The translations under genes and the position numbers were made by a program. This document shows, piece after piece, positions 32,971-44,820 of a stretch of 64,000 nucleotides of DNA; position 1 is the first letter of the stretch; each line of letters begins with the position of its first letter. Under the pieces are notes generated by a model. It saw nothing but the letters and a program-made list of their open reading frames with translations. It made no database searches and was not told where the DNA came from. The stretch comes from Prosopocoilus inquinatus (taxonomy: Eukaryota; Arthropoda; Insecta; Coleoptera; Lucanidae). The DNA lies in NCBI GenBank assembly GCA_036172665.1, contig CM069876.1:48453001-48517000 (forward strand), written 5' to 3'.

Positions 32971-33204
32971 CCTTTTTTGCGACTTTTCTGCAGTATTTTT
33001 ATTTCTTGTTAGATTTGCGCTGCTTTCTCGAATGGGACTTTGAGAACACTTTTTTTTTAATAACAGAAAATGTAAATATAACGTGAGAATGAAGGTTGTA
33101 AAAAAAATATATAAATGGAAAGCACCTTGGCAATGAAAATAATATAAACGTAAAGTACCAAGGCTCTATCTTGACGAATTTTTAATTTTTTTTATTACGG
33201 ACGT

Positions 33205-33260
33205 CACAGTCTAAGCGCCGCTAGCTCTTGTGCACGTAAAATTTGCGACCTAAGACTGTA
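33205..33260 (+). repeat. 56-nt stem-loop element, copy 3
   Basis: The left arm CACAGTCTAAG faces CTAAGACTGTA on the right, with one unpaired base and the outermost pair lost. CCTTTTTGGCGACTTTTC follows. Confidence 0.7.
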
Positions 33261-33494
33261 CCTTTTTGGCGACTTTTCAGCAGTATTGTTTATTTTCTTG
33301 CTAGATTTACGCTGTTTTCTCGATTATGACTTTGAGAATACTTTTTCTAATAATAGAAAATACAAATCGACCAATCAATAATAATAAAAATAATTTTTAT
33401 TCTACATCAAATGTCAAGTCAGAATAAAGGTTGTAAGAAATTGTACAAATGTAAAGTACCAAGGCTTTATTTTGACGAATTTTATTTTTTTTAT

Positions 33495-33552
33495 CACAGT
33501 CTAAGCGCTGCTAGCTTTTATGCACGTAAAATATGCGACCTTTTTGGCGACT
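33495..33552 (+). repeat. Stem-loop element, copy 4 (right arm deleted)
   Basis: The left arm CACAGTCTAAGCGC is present, but ATATGCGACC runs directly into TTTTTGGCGACTTTTC, so the AGACTGTGCC arm is missing. It is a broken copy. Confidence 0.65.
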
Positions 33553-33889
33553 TTTCTGCAGTAGTTTTATTTTTTGCTAGATTTGCACTGTTTTTTCGAT
33601 TTGGATTTTGAGAAAACTTTTTTTTTCTTCTTCTACATTTTGAGTAACACGACAAATTGAACAGATTAACGATTTTTACTTTCTTCATTTTTAAAATATT
33701 TAATTCTTAAGATTTTTTCTTTTTGGCGATCTTTTTATTGTTTTTTCGATTTTCTCTACTTTTCATTTGTTGCATATATTTTCAAGTTTTAAGTTTTAAC
33801 AATTCATATTTCAATCATTTATAGCTTGTCTGGAAATTTCATGAAATTTTTAACATTTTTGTTTCGATTTTTGAAAATTTCTTAACTAT

Positions 33890-34290
33890 TTTATTTTTTG
33901 CAAAATTCATTTCTCGAGCTGGAATAATTTAGGTTCGGTTCAGTTGGGTTTAGTTCAGCAGGGTTGGTTTCGCTTCGCTTCGGTTCAGTTGGGTTAGGTT
34001 CGGTTTTAGTTCACTTGACCTTGAAATATTTTTTTTAATTTTAATTTTGAAGATATTGTGTTTAAATTTTTGATTTATTTTATTTAACTTTTAATTATTT
34101 CAATTCCCTACAGTTTAATTTTCGATTTTTAGATAATTTCTTAGTTGCTTTGGATTGACCTTGAATTTTTTTCCTTAATTTTTAAATTTAGCGTTTAAAT
34201 TCTTAACGATTTTTACATTCTTTATTTTTAAAATATTTAATTTTTAATATTTCTTCCTTCAAATTTTTACAGTTTCTTTTCGGATTTCCT
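33890..34290. repeat. T-rich TGACCTTGA repeat family, short block
   Basis: GGTTCGGTTCAGTTGGGTT, CACTTGACCTTGAAAT (34012-34027) and TTGGATTGACCTTGAATT (34150-34167) belong to the same family as 2.4-4.7 and 59.7-62.3 kb. It has interposed itself between stem-loop copies 4 and 5. Confidence 0.65.
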
Positions 34291-34304
34291 TGAATTTTCT
34301 ATAT

Positions 34305-34360
34305 CACAGTCTAAGCGCCGATGGCTCTTACGCACGCAAAGTCCACGACCTGAGACTGTG
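34305..34360 (+). repeat. 56-nt stem-loop element, copy 5
   Basis: CACAGTCTAAG pairs with CTGAGACTGTG except for one internal A/G position. The copy lies outside the tandem array. ACTTTTTTGCGACTTTTCG follows. Confidence 0.75.
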
Positions 34361-34450
34361 ACTTTTTTGCGACTTTTCGACAGTTTTCTTATTTACACTT
34401 AGATCGGTGCCGTTTTTTCAAATTCGGACTTCAAAAATCCTTCTCTTTTA

Positions 34451-34785
34451 ATCAGTAAGAAATAATATACTTAAATAAATCAAAAAAAAAATTAAGGTAA
34501 CCAGGTGCAGGTACCTGCAAACCTGCGAAACTAAAAATCATTGGCGATAGTTTTGGGTTTAATGAATTTTTTCCTTATATTTATTATCACAAATAAACTA
34601 ATTAGGAAGGCCTTTTTTTAATGAGTTTCAAACAAACTGTTTTGAAAATTAAACAACCTGCGCGTTTACTTTCCTGCTGCATTACATTTTACAGCAATTA
34701 TTAAACATGCAATAATAATAATAATAACGCTCGCCAGCACTTTTTTCTATAAATCATAACATATTAATGTAACACAGCAATTGGG

Positions 34786-34820
<35 letters not shown>

Positions 34821-35339
34821 AGCGTGCGCTCGATAAGATACAAGTCATTTAAATAACGCGCGTTTATGACCTTGGCATAATTGTTTTCCAGTTTCGTTAG
34901 ATTCACTCTCGTTGACACACTGACCTACTGACAGTGACATACTCCTTTACTTTTACGCGATGCATTACATCAATTACTTTACACGTTTTAAATTGTGTGG
35001 TGTGCGCGCCTGATGCATATACAGTGTGCTCATTTATTTCAGACAATTTACATTTACAATTTGTTGCAGGCAGGGATAGCTATTTTGCAATAGGCAGTTC
35101 AGTTACAAGTGTTTTCAAAACAAAAAAAAAAAAAAAAAAACAGAAAACAAAAAGTGTCTACCGGAGCTATTAATAAATGCATTTCTGATTCTTCGTGTTT
35201 TCGTTTGTTTTGTTTTTGTTTTTCTGTCTGTCACCGAGAGTTAATTTCTATTTTTATTTCTCTTTGCAGAGTCTATACTCGTTTCCAAAATTATTTGTTC
35301 TTTAATTTTAAATCTGACGATGTTGTAAGTAAACTTCGA
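34451..35339. other. Unique region with (CA)n; candidate island
   Basis: (CA)n is at about 34787-34818, flanked by GCAAGCGTGCGCTCGATAAG. GCAGGTACCTGC (34508-34519) is a perfect 12-bp palindrome. A poly-A run of about 18 lies near 35122-35140. The best dispersed CTGACCTACTGACAG motif lies at 34914-34940. No convincing gene. Confidence 0.35.
34914..34940 (-). promoter_or_regulatory. Dispersed motif CACACTGACCTACTGACAGTGACAT, copy 4
   Basis: GACACACTGACCTACTGA followed by CAGTGACAT is the fullest copy on this strand. Its reverse complement matches 13645-13676 at nearly all of about 26 positions, including ATGTCACTGTCAGT. It lies in a unique island close to a (CA)n tract. Confidence 0.5.
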
Positions 35340-35812
35340 ATAAATCGAATAACATGAAAGTAAAAGTCGATGAAGTAAGGAAGGAAGAAAAATTGTGTAA
35401 AAGTAATATGTATAAAAATGAGTGATTGTCAAATCGACATAAAAACTGACGAAGAATGAAAAAAAAATAGAGAAAACGAAATTAAAAAAGCATAAACTCA
35501 AAAAATCGAGTGAATAATAAAAAAAAGGTGAAAAAAACAAAAGACGATCGGGTGATAATTAAAAACAATTCCTTTGGATCGCGACGAAATTTGTCAATTT
35601 TGAAAACAATTTGATGTTTCATATAATTTTTATTTTGGTCTTAACTTTATCATCGTCTTTTATTTCTTTATTCCTCATTTGACTGACTATATTTTATTTA
35701 ATTTTCTTTAATTTAATTTTTATTTAACATAATCAATTGATGGAGTTGCCGTTTAATCGATTTCATTTGTTTCGTTTTTACTTTTAAATTATCAACTAAT
35801 CGTCTTGTTTTC

Positions 35813-35858
<46 letters not shown>

Positions 35859-36420
35859 GTTTGATTTGATTTGACACGTTTTTTTTATTTATTTTTTATT
35901 ATCAATTGATCGTCTTTTGTTTTCTTCTTTTGTACGATTTATCACGCCGATTGATTCGACATTACTTGACTTCCATTTGATTTTATTTTTTTAATTGTTA
36001 ACTTAAATTTGTGGTTCGGGCGAAAGTCAATTTTTATATCGATTTGACTTATTCGAGTTTTACAGAAGTTTTGTTTTCGTCCGGTCCTGTTCGACGATCG
36101 TCTTTTGTTTTCGTTTTATTTGACTTGACTGCGTTTTCGAAGTACATACAGATTTTGATTTTGATGAACGATTCAACGTCTTTTTCTTTTTCTCTCTTTT
36201 ATTCGAGCTGATTCAAATTTAATGATACCATAATAATATTTTATTGAGTTTCACAGAAGTTTCATTCTTTGACGATCGTCTTTTGTTTCTGTTTTATTGA
36301 TGACTTTGACAGTATTACGCAAGTTCATATTTTGATTTTGATGAACAAATGAACGCTTTTTTCTCTCTTTTATTCTAGACGATTCAAATTTAATAAATGC
36401 AGAGTAAACCATTCCGAGTA
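35340..36420 (-). repeat. CGATCGTCTTTTGTTTT repeat family, with (CT)n
   Basis: GATCGTCTTTTGTTTTC-like words recur near 35801, 35911, 36098 and 36270, with TTGATTTTGATGAAC and CTCTCTTTTATTC between the last two (about 170 bp apart). One opposite-orientation AACAAAAGACGATCGGG is at about 35537. A (CT)n tract of about 38 bases is at 35818-35856. It is part of the dispersed ACAAAAGACGATCG family. Confidence 0.65.
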
Positions 36421-38159
36421 GGCACAGAATTTAAACCGGCATACATCGCATCATACTTAATACCTACGTTAAACAAGACTTAACAATTCCGGTCCCCTAA
36501 AGGTTCATCGACATCCAATCAATCCATAAAAGTTCATCGACCCCTTTCTTCAAGTCTTCGTCGATCATCTAAGTATATACCAACCCTGGAAACCTCTGGT
36601 GTAAAATATGAAAAATCGTCTCTCAAATAAATTTTTTTAGGATTTAATTAAACAAAGTTGAAGAAAAGAAAGGCTTAGGATTTAATTAAACAAAGTTCAA
36701 AAAAAAGAAAGGCGATAAAAAAAAAATAAATTGTCAATTTATATCCAGTTATGCGATGTTCGGTTGTTTTTCAGTAAACAAAACTTTGAATTAATCTAAG
36801 TTTCTCAATTCAAAAATAAATAATTTAAAGGGGGTGCGTGAGAATTCCCGCATAGTGAGCCCGTACATTAAAAAAAATAAATAAATAAAATTCGTGTTGT
36901 AAAGAAGATGAAAGCTTTCTCAAATTAAAAGCCGCCAAAGTTTCCTTCCTCTCTGAAATGCAAATACGTTTAAGCTTCCTGTGTGTCGTGTTAAACTAAA
37001 CCGATAGGTATACAGATTTGTATACATCACACGTACCCTTCCGCCCCCGCCCGCCCCTCCTTCCACGCGGAATAAGGAAAAATGGGGGCGCAGCAAGAAA
37101 ATCGATAGATCCAGGATGTGCCCGCGACCGTTCGCTCCCAATCCTGTGGGAACACAACACGCCAAAACTGTGTCAGTGGGTCAGCGTGCCACAGTTTTAA
37201 AAATAGGTCCGCATATTTTGGGAGCACCGCAGAGCACTTACCGCGCGCTTATTTTTATTTTTAAGCGGTACACTGAAGCGAAAAAGAAAAAAAAATCTTC
37301 CAAAATATAAAATAGAGACCGACCGCGCGCGCCGCCGTTATTATTTTATTTTCATTTTTAATTGAACCGCAACCTGTATATGAGATGTCGAAATGCGTGC
37401 AGAAGAAGAAGAAACATTAATGCCTATAATAACACTTTTCTAAATTGGCATTTTAGAAACTCGAACGTTTCGACAGAGTATTTTCGACATAGTCCGCGTT
37501 GGCTAATAATTTCTTCTTGCAAGGCGCGCGACACACATAAATAAAATTAAAAAAATAAAATAAAAACGAATGACACGAGACACGGGGTCTTTTTGCACAA
37601 ATTTGGGTATTTGCGGTGGTGTACGTTTACTCGCCGTCCCTGATTGCGATTGAACCGAAGTGGGTCTAGTTTATTGGGTATGTGGGACGAGGCGGCCTCC
37701 ACCTCATCACTCTTTAATAATCAGATTTCGGTCACCGGTTGCTTTCGGCAAGGCCTTGGATGATGAATTTTTAAACAACGGCGAAACGATCTTACGTGAA
37801 TTGCACAGCCACCAAATTTGCAAGCAACATTTTTAAAATTATAAATATTTTATCGATAGGTATGCCGATTTTCTCTAAAAAAATAAAAATAAAAACAGGA
37901 GTGTACGTAATTTTCTTGCATCATCTCGATATACCTAATTTCCTTCTTATTGCAATATTAAAAATTACTATTTCGCGCCCCTCGCCTAAAAAAAGTCTCT
38001 GCGCAGGAATTCGCACTCGGCGTCTTCGATTTCCACTTGCCAATTACAAAAGTGTCAGTTGTCTAACGATCAGTAAGTTCTTTGGGTCACGTGACGAATT
38101 TGATTGGATATGATTTCCCCTAAAATAGGGGTTCCCAACCTTCTTTAAGCGTCCGTAAA
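36421..38159. other. Unique region; GC-richer candidate island at 36.9-37.4 kb
   Basis: A duplicated AGGATTTAATTAAACAAAGTT occurs near 36640 and 36677. The part 36900-37400 is non-repetitive, with a C-rich run, ATCGATAGATC, CTGTGGGAACAC (matching the Su(H) consensus YGTGRGAA) and a dispersed GTCAGTGGGTCAG motif. It is a candidate regulatory island. The rest is AT-rich and unremarkable. Confidence 0.35.
37168..37186 (+). promoter_or_regulatory. Dispersed motif TGTGTCAGTGGGTCAGCG, copy 5
   Basis: GTGTCAGTGGGTCAGCG shares the GTCAGTGGGTCAG core with copy 1 and copy 7. It lies about 25 bp from a Su(H)-like TGTGGGAAC word. Confidence 0.45.
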
Positions 38160-39030
38160 AATTAAGGAAACACGGCGATCAATTAACAACTAAGAAAAAA
38201 ACAAAGCAAAGTCAAATCGAATGAAAGAGGGAACAAAATGGCAATCAATCGGCGAGATTAAAGTGTAAAATTAACTCAGGCTGAGTAATCAAAAACCAAA
38301 AACAAAAGCCGATCGATTTTGAAACGGAATGGTAAACATTTTAAATAAGATTTTGTCGAATTTTGACGAGCTCCTGCTTCGTTATAATATGCATCACAGT
38401 CTAAGCGTCGCTGGCTACTACGCGGGCAAAGGCCGTAACCTGAGACTGTGCCTTTTTTGCGACTTTTCTGCGCTCTTTTTATTTCTTGTTAGATTTGCGC
38501 TGTTTTCTCGATTTGAACTTTGACAATACTTTTTCTAATAATGAAAAATGTAAATAGGCCAATAAAAAATGTAAATATGTATTAAATAAACACGACGATC
38601 AATTAACAATTAAAAAACAAAATAAAGTCAAAACCGAATAAAAGAGGGAACAAAATGGCGATCAATCGACGAGATTAAAGTGCAATAAAATTAACTCGGA
38701 CTGAGTAATTAAAAAAATAAAACAAAAGACGATCAATCCGATATACTTAAAAATAGGACCAAGTCAAATGAAACAAAAAACATAGCTCGACCAATTGACT
38801 AGATTGAAACGAATTACAACGAATTAAAAAATGTCTCGTAGTGAGTAATTAAAAAAAAAAACAAAAGACGATCAATCCTTATATACTTAAAAATAGTACC
38901 AAGTCAAATAAAATCAAACAATTGAAATAAAAACCAAAGCTCGACCAATTGACTATAACGAAACGAATTACAACGATTTAAAAAAATGTTGCCGGCAAGA
39001 AATTTAAGAAAGTTAAACAAGAAATTTAAA
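38160..39030. repeat. A-rich array with ACAAAAGACGATCAAT words and one stem-loop
   Basis: CACGGCGATCAATTAACAA, AAATGGCAATCAATCGGCGA and ACGAGATTAAAGTGTAAAAT repeat at 38.17-38.28 and 38.59-38.69 kb (about 420 bp apart). AACAAAAGACGATCAATCC recurs near 38727 and 38862. The isolated stem-loop unit at 38.33-38.55 kb sits between two copies, as if inserted. Confidence 0.65.
38395..38450 (+). repeat. 56-nt stem-loop element, copy 6 (dispersed)
   Basis: CACAGTCTAAG pairs with CTGAGACTGTG except at one position, and CCTTTTTTGCGACTTTTCTG follows. The flanks (TTTTGTCGAATTTTGACGAG upstream, TTTCTTGTTAGATTTGCGCT downstream) match copy 1 about 5.8 kb away, so at least 200 bp moved together. Confidence 0.78.
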
Positions 39031-39037
39031 AAATGTA

Positions 39038-40526
39038 TATACAGGGTGTGCCAACGGTAGGTAGTCGGGCAATGTCTGAGTAACTATTGAACATTTTAGG
39101 AGTGTTTTATTTATTTCAGATGAGGCAACCCTTTATGTGATGACAAATTTGAACTGCCCATAAAATTCTACATATTTTTTTTGTACTTACTTCATTATCT
39201 ACACCTAATTCTAATCGTTTTTGAGATATTTTGAGAGATTATTTAATTTATTCTTATTTTATTCAATTATGTATTTATGGCTCCAAGCAAAAAAAAATTT
39301 GTTACAGATGTGGTTGATACTAAGTCATTATTAAAATTTATTTTTATAGTTATACAGTGTCATCATATGGTAATAAGTAATTTAATTTCTTTTAAGTCCC
39401 ACGTGTAATAATGGAGAAAATTATTGAACAGCATTTAATATAAACGAAAATTTTAGTAATGTGCTGTTTGTTTAAAAAAAAAAATTGAATAACTTATAAT
39501 TTCTAAGAAGTCTTAGTGCAGACAACCTCACGAGCACAGACGTTTATGCGGTTGCCTATATTAAAGGCGCCAAGAACGTTTGGTCTCCCATATGTTCAAA
39601 AATGTGATTTATGTAGCTTTTTGTACTTTTAGTAGGCGTATAAAAAATACTAAGTCACCGAAATCCAATTCATTTTTTCCACTTTCTAGGTGCAAACAGC
39701 AGCATCAAATAAAATCTTAAGCTTTACAACAGGGTTACCACTTTACCACCTTCATCGAAACATGCCCCGACTTTTCCAGGTTTTCCCCCAACTTCTCATC
39801 AAAAAACTTACACTATTGACTACGTGAATATGCAACTTCCTTAATGTCATCTTTATTACTTTAATGTCTAAACATTTTTTACTTTAATTTCAGAACAGAA
39901 ATAACTAGATGTATAAAAATTAGTTATTTACAAATTAATTTAATATTTATTTAATATAATAATAATAATAATAATATAAAAACATGACACCTCAAAAGGC
40001 TGCTGATTGTTAAGAAACAGAATAAAAGAATTGCAAAAGAAAATGGAAATGAAAAGTGAAATAAACTAAGAAATATTAACATGTTTAAAAAATAATAATA
40101 ACAATAAATCGAATTGAATTTATTAAATGAATGAAATCAACCAAATCTGTACCAGAACTATTTTCCTTACAGTTAAAAATAAATTAAAAATAATAACAAT
40201 AAATAAAATAATGACTGCAAACGACAATTTCGAGATAAAATATTAAATATCTATAGAACGGTTGAACCTAGGCGTAGATTATGGTATACAAAAAATACGC
40301 AGATTTTTATGGGCGATCCAAATTTGTCATCATATATAGAGTGTGCCATTTGAAATAGAGAAGTTGCATTCAACACCACCGTTACGATTCACCCTGTAGA
40401 GATGAAAATAATTTGACGTTGTAGACCTCTAAAAATCAAAACGAAAATGTCTTGAAACTTTTTTTGTATCTTCGATAGTTAACGAGATATTGCACGAAAA
40501 CGCACTGCCAGGGGACACCCTGTATA
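39038..40526. mobile_element. DNA-transposon-like element with inverted repeats, ~1.5 kb
   Basis: The left end is TATACAGGGTGTGCC and the right end GGGGACACCCTGTATA. A second inverted match lies inside: left ATGACAAATTTGAACTGCCC, CATAAAATTCTACATATTTT and ATCTACACCTAATTC (39140-39230) mirror right GGGCGATCCAAATTTGTCAT, AAAAATACGCAGATTTTTAT and GTAGATTATGG (40260-40340). The right arm has about 170 extra bases (including a nested CACCCTGTAGAG at 40391) before the end. No transposase frame is present in the AT-rich middle, so it is non-autonomous. Confidence 0.7.
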
Positions 40527-40965
40527 ATACAACGTGATTCGGAAACGTCTCGCGATCCCGATATATTCAAGGGGGTGAACAGAACACCAAAAAATAAGGT
40601 CACCTTTTCATATAAATTTTTTTCCTAAAGTGATTAATAAGGGAGTTATGAGCCCTGAAAGGGGGGTGAAAAATATTGTTTATTTTGCAATAACTTCTGG
40701 ATCCTTTAAGTTATCAAACTGAGTTTTTAAACGGAGGTATAAGACACCCGACTGCGCATTTCCAACATGTTTGTCGGACCCCCCTCGCTTTCTAAGGGGT
40801 GGTTTTGAGGGGGTGGCTTTCAGTTTTTCATCCCTAACTTTTTATTTCTTAGATATTTCGTCTGAAATACGTGACGAAAATACTCTTTGGATTATTTGAA
40901 ACGGAAAAGGCCCTCTTGTTGGATTTCGATAAACCGAATCGTTTTCGAGTAATTGCGGTTTGAAA
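40527..40965. repeat. Possible second dispersed element next to the transposon
   Basis: Balanced-composition text with GTGATTCGGAAACGTCTCGC, AAGGGGGTGAACAGAACACC, GGGAGTTATGAGCCCTGAAA and AAGGGGTGGTTTTGAGGGGG. The style resembles interiors of ACAGGGTG-ended elements, and it starts right at the neighbour's terminus. I find no second copy or end in the window, so the call is weak. Confidence 0.3.
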
Positions 40966-41879
40966 GTTAGCGTCAGTTTTTTTTTTTTTGACATTACTTT
41001 GTTGCACGCAAACATGCAATTATGTTTGCACTGTGCTGCGTTGTCGTTTTTTTTTTTTTTTTTAATAATTAATTTATTTTTTCCTTCGCTTATCGATATG
41101 CAATCACGCGTCCTTAATTTTTTTTTTTCTGCTGACCTACTTTCAGTTATCTACCGCAGATCCCCCGTATAATAGCGACGATAATAATAATAATAATATC
41201 ACGGTCCCCACCATCATATACGTGCCTTGCAATTTAACTTTTCCCCACCACGAAACAAGTAAAGATCGCGCTTTTGTGCGCATGGTTGGCCTACTGACAC
41301 ACTTACACACTGACATTGGCATCACTTTTGGTTTCGTTCTTGCGCAACGCCAGAGGGCGATAAGAAGGAGAAGATTGTGTGTCGTGGACGGATTTCACTA
41401 TCGAAAACAATTTATTTTAATTTTTTTTTTATCGGCGACATTCGTTAAAACCTTCATTCATTTCGGTGCCTGCCACCGCAAATTATATTATCTTCAGTTA
41501 TGTACGTGTGCGTTACATACAAGTGTGTGTAAACAGTTTTATAATGTTATCCGTAGCGCTTTGCATTTTTATTATAGCACTGGAAAAACAGGCGAGCGAC
41601 CGACCGACGTGTGAACATAAAATGTAAATAAGTATGAAATGCGTTGCGTAAAGTGAATTTTATCTTTTATGCATCTAAAAATAGTATACGTAACACTTTT
41701 GCGTTTTTATGTTATGAGAAAAAAAAAGAAAACAAATTTAACGAATTCTTTAAAACACTCTTGCCCCCTCCTTGTCGACGCCCCTGCGTACATATCGAAT
41801 GTTCCTGTACGCAGGCCGGGCCGGCGGGCGGAAGAAGGCGGTAAGCAAGGCGTGAGGCGCCGATGCGAAAAGGGTGCCA
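40966..41879. other. Unique region with T runs; candidate island at 41.2-41.6 kb
   Basis: T runs are at about 40977-40990 and 41047-41063, and an (ATA)n at 41180-41199. The part 41220-41600 is CpG-balanced and unique and holds a dispersed motif. A 130-codon plus-strand frame spans 41222-41614 but begins at GTG and has no recognisable domain. The part 41780-41880 is locally GC-rich (GGCCGGGCCGGCGGGCGG). Confidence 0.35.
41285..41320 (-). promoter_or_regulatory. Dispersed motif CCTACTGACACA...CACTGACATTGGCAT, copy 6
   Basis: GGCCTACTGACACACTTACA followed by CACTGACATTGGCATCAC carries the same word order as copy 4, with an added repeat. GACATTGGCAT also occurs near 63087. Confidence 0.4.
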
Positions 41880-43240
41880 AAATATGTTAATTAAAACAGG
41901 GCAGCTCGAACAATCTCAAGGTCAACCAAAATCGTTCCAACAACTCAACTATATTTACCCAAAAAAAAAAAAAAGAAAATATTACATTGGATAAAATATG
42001 TTTAAAAAAATTCAATGCCCACCCAATCTTGCTGGTCCCAAAACCTAACTCGATTCAACCCAAGTAAAAAATTAAGAAAAAGAAACATTAAAAAATTTAT
42101 AAGAGTAAAAAAATGTTAAAACACGATAATAATAAAATGTCAAGGTCAACGCAAATCAACTGAACTCAACCTAAAGCGAAAAGCAAAAAGTTCGACTAAT
42201 GTCCAAGTCAACTAATCTCTACCCTAACAACTGAACTCGATTTTATTCACGCCAAGCAAAAAAAACTTTAAAAATTAAAAAAAAAAACAATTAAAAAAAT
42301 GAGTAAAGAAATTAAATAAGAAAAGATTTTCAAAATCAACCCAACCTAACTGCACTCAATTCAAAAATTTTAAAAATTAAAGTAGGAATAAATATTGAAA
42401 TTTATACGTGGACTGAAGTGAACCTTAACAAATCTCAAGGTAACATTCCTCATTCAACCCAAGTAAAAAATTAAGAAAAAGAAACATTAAAAAAATTAAA
42501 AGCAAAAAAAAATGTTAAAACTCGAGAAATATCAAGGTCAACCCAACTCAACTGAACTCAACGTAACTATTAAATTGAAGCAAAAAATTAAAAATGCGAA
42601 AATCAAAAAGTTCGACAATGTCAAAGTCAACCAAACTCTACCCTAACAACTGAACTCGTTTTTATTCACACCAAGCAAAAAAATAAAAATAAAAATCAAA
42701 AAACAATAAAAAAAAAAACTAACTCCAATCCAAAAGTTAAAAAATTAAGAAAAAGAAACCTTAAACAAATTAAAAGTAAAAAAAAAGTTAAAATTCGATA
42801 AATATCAGGGTCAACCCTACTCAGCTGAACTCAACCTAACTGTCCAATTGAAGCGAAAAATAAAAAATGCGAAAAGCAAAAAGTTCGATTAATATCAAAG
42901 TCAACCAAACTCGACTCAACAACTCAATTTGATTTTATTCACGCTAGGCAAAAAAAATTAAAAAACAGTTAAAAAACACTAACGCCCACCCAATCCTAAT
43001 GATCGCAACCTAAAAATCAAAAAACAATAAAAAAACATGAGTACAGAAATTAAATGAGAAAAGATTTTCAAAATCAACCCAATCCAACCTGCACTCAATT
43101 AAATAATTTTAAACAAATTAAAAAAAAAAAATTAAAATAGGAAAAAATATTAAAATTTATACGTGGATTGAAATGAACGTTAACAAATCTCAAGGTCAAC
43201 TGAACTCACCCAACTCATTATATCATGTTGCACTCCATTC
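41880..43240. repeat. A-rich TCAAGGTCA repeat family, third block
   Basis: Landmarks repeat at long intervals: AAAAAGTTCGACTAATGTC near 42185, 42605 and 42877; CTAACAACTGAACTCG near 42223 and 42644; TTTATACGTGGA near 42399 and 43157. TCAAGGTCA is near 41917, 42140, 42533 and 43191. The unit is a mosaic of about 270, 420 and 760 bp periods, consistent with decayed higher-order repeats. Confidence 0.75.
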
Positions 43241-43369
43241 CACACAACTAAGTTTTTTTTTTTTTGAATACTTAAAGAAGTTAAAAGTAAAAAAAAATAT
43301 GGATTTACATTGTACAGTGCAAACTCAAATAAACAAAGAAGAAGAAAAAGAAGATCGATAATCAAAATA

Positions 43370-44820
43370 AAAATAAAATACAGCCAAATCGAATGAAAAC
43401 AAAAGACGATCATCGAAGTGGTGAGGAAGAAGAAGAAGAAGAAGAAAAAGAGCATCGATTGATTATCAAAATAAAAATAAAACACAGTCAAAACGAATGA
43501 AAACAAAAGACGGTCGTCGAAGTAGTGAGGAAGGAGAAGAAAAAGAACAGCGATTGTCAACAGTCAAATCGAATGAAAACAAAAGACGATCGTCGAAGTG
43601 GTGAGGAAGAAGACGAAGAAGAAAACGAAATAAAAGAACATCGATTGATTATCAAAGTAAAAATAAAATGCAGTCAAATCAAATGAAAACAAAAAACTAT
43701 CGTCGGAATGGTGAGGACGAAAATAAAAAAAAATCGCGCAAAAGTAACAATAAGTCAAATCGATGTAAAAAATGACAAAGGCGAACAAAAATTTAGACTG
43801 CAAAACACTAAAGGAAAAACAAACCAACAGTTAATAATAATAATAAAAAAATGAACAAATAAAACAAAATCGAATCGAATCGAACAGAGAAAGAAAACAA
43901 AATCGGTGTGGCGATCAATCGACGGAATTAAAACGTAAAATAAAACTGACTCCGATCTAGTAAAATAAAATGAACTCCAATCTAGTAAAAAAAAAGAAAG
44001 AAAATAAAACAAAACAAAAGACGATCGACTCATAAATAGCTAAATAAAATAAAATCGCATTAAATAAAATTAAATATTAGAAAAAACGAGAACAAAAGAC
44101 GATGAATCAACAAATGAAATGAAATCGAATCAAAGAAAAAAAAAGTGAAGAGTAAGGAATATTAAAAAAAAAAAAAACAAAAACAAGAAGACGATCGGCG
44201 ATGAAGACAAAACGAAAATAAAAATTCAACGAAGCCAGATCATCGAATCAAGAGAGAAAATTTGAACGAAAGAAAACACAGAGGGAATCTTATATTAACA
44301 AATATACAATAACAAATCATAAACAAAAGAAAAAACGAGAACAAAAGATGATAAATCAACAAATGAAATGAAATCAAATTGAAGAAACAAATGTCGAGTA
44401 AGGAATATTAAAAAAAAAAAAACAAAAAGACGATCGGCAATGAAGATAAAACGAAAACATAAATTCTACAAAGCCAGATCGAATCAAGAGAGAAAATTTG
44501 AACGAAAGAAAACACAGAGGGAATCTTATATTAACAAATATACAATAATAAATCATAAACAAAAGAAAAAACGAGACCAAAAGATGATGAATCAACAAAT
44601 AAAACGAAATCTAATCAAAGAAAAAAAAATAAGAAAGTAATCAAGTAAGAAATATTTAAAAAAAGAAACAAAAACAAAAAGACGATCGGCGATAAAGACA
44701 AAACGAAAATAAAAATTCTCCAAAGCCAGATCGAATCAAGAGAGATAGTTTGAACAAAAGAAAAGACAGAAGGGAATCTTACATTGCGGATATAAAATCG
44801 ACTCAAGAAAAGACAAAAGA
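43370..44820 (+). repeat. A-rich ACAAAAGACGATCG array (~85- and ~240-bp units)
   Basis: GAAAACAAAAGACGATCRTCG recurs near 43397, 43498 and 43575 with AGAAGAAGAAGAAGAA runs and ATTGATTATCAAAATAAAAA. From 44.06 kb a longer unit of about 240 bp appears (ACGAGAACAAAAGATGAT near 44087, 44334 and 44572), containing AAGACGATCGGCGATGAAG, CCAGATCGAATCAAGAGAGA and CACAGAGGGAATCTTA. A last copy is near 44810. It is strongly strand-asymmetric (purine-rich). Confidence 0.78.

Larger units (their letters stand above)
32540..33640 (+). repeat. ~290-302-bp tandem array carrying the 56-nt stem-loop
   Basis: Four units begin near 32540, 32850, 33140 and 33440 and place the stem-loop at 32613, 32915, 33205 and 33495 (spacings 302, 290, 290). 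Shared words outside the hairpin are TTTTGCGACTTTTCTGCAG, TTTCTTGTTAGATTTGCGCT, GTTTTCTCGATT and GACTTTGAGAA. The first unit starts like the isolated copy at 38.33 kb (TTTTGTCGAATTTTGACGAG), so array and singletons are one family. Confidence 0.85.

Noticed and set aside
39955..39976. (AAT)n tract as a retroposon tail
   Set aside because: Unlike 11708-11743 there is no recognisable 3' end before it and no target duplication was found.
41222..41614. 130-codon plus-strand frame
   Set aside because: It starts at GTG, has biased low-complexity composition and no recognisable family. It may just reflect a locally stop-poor unique island.
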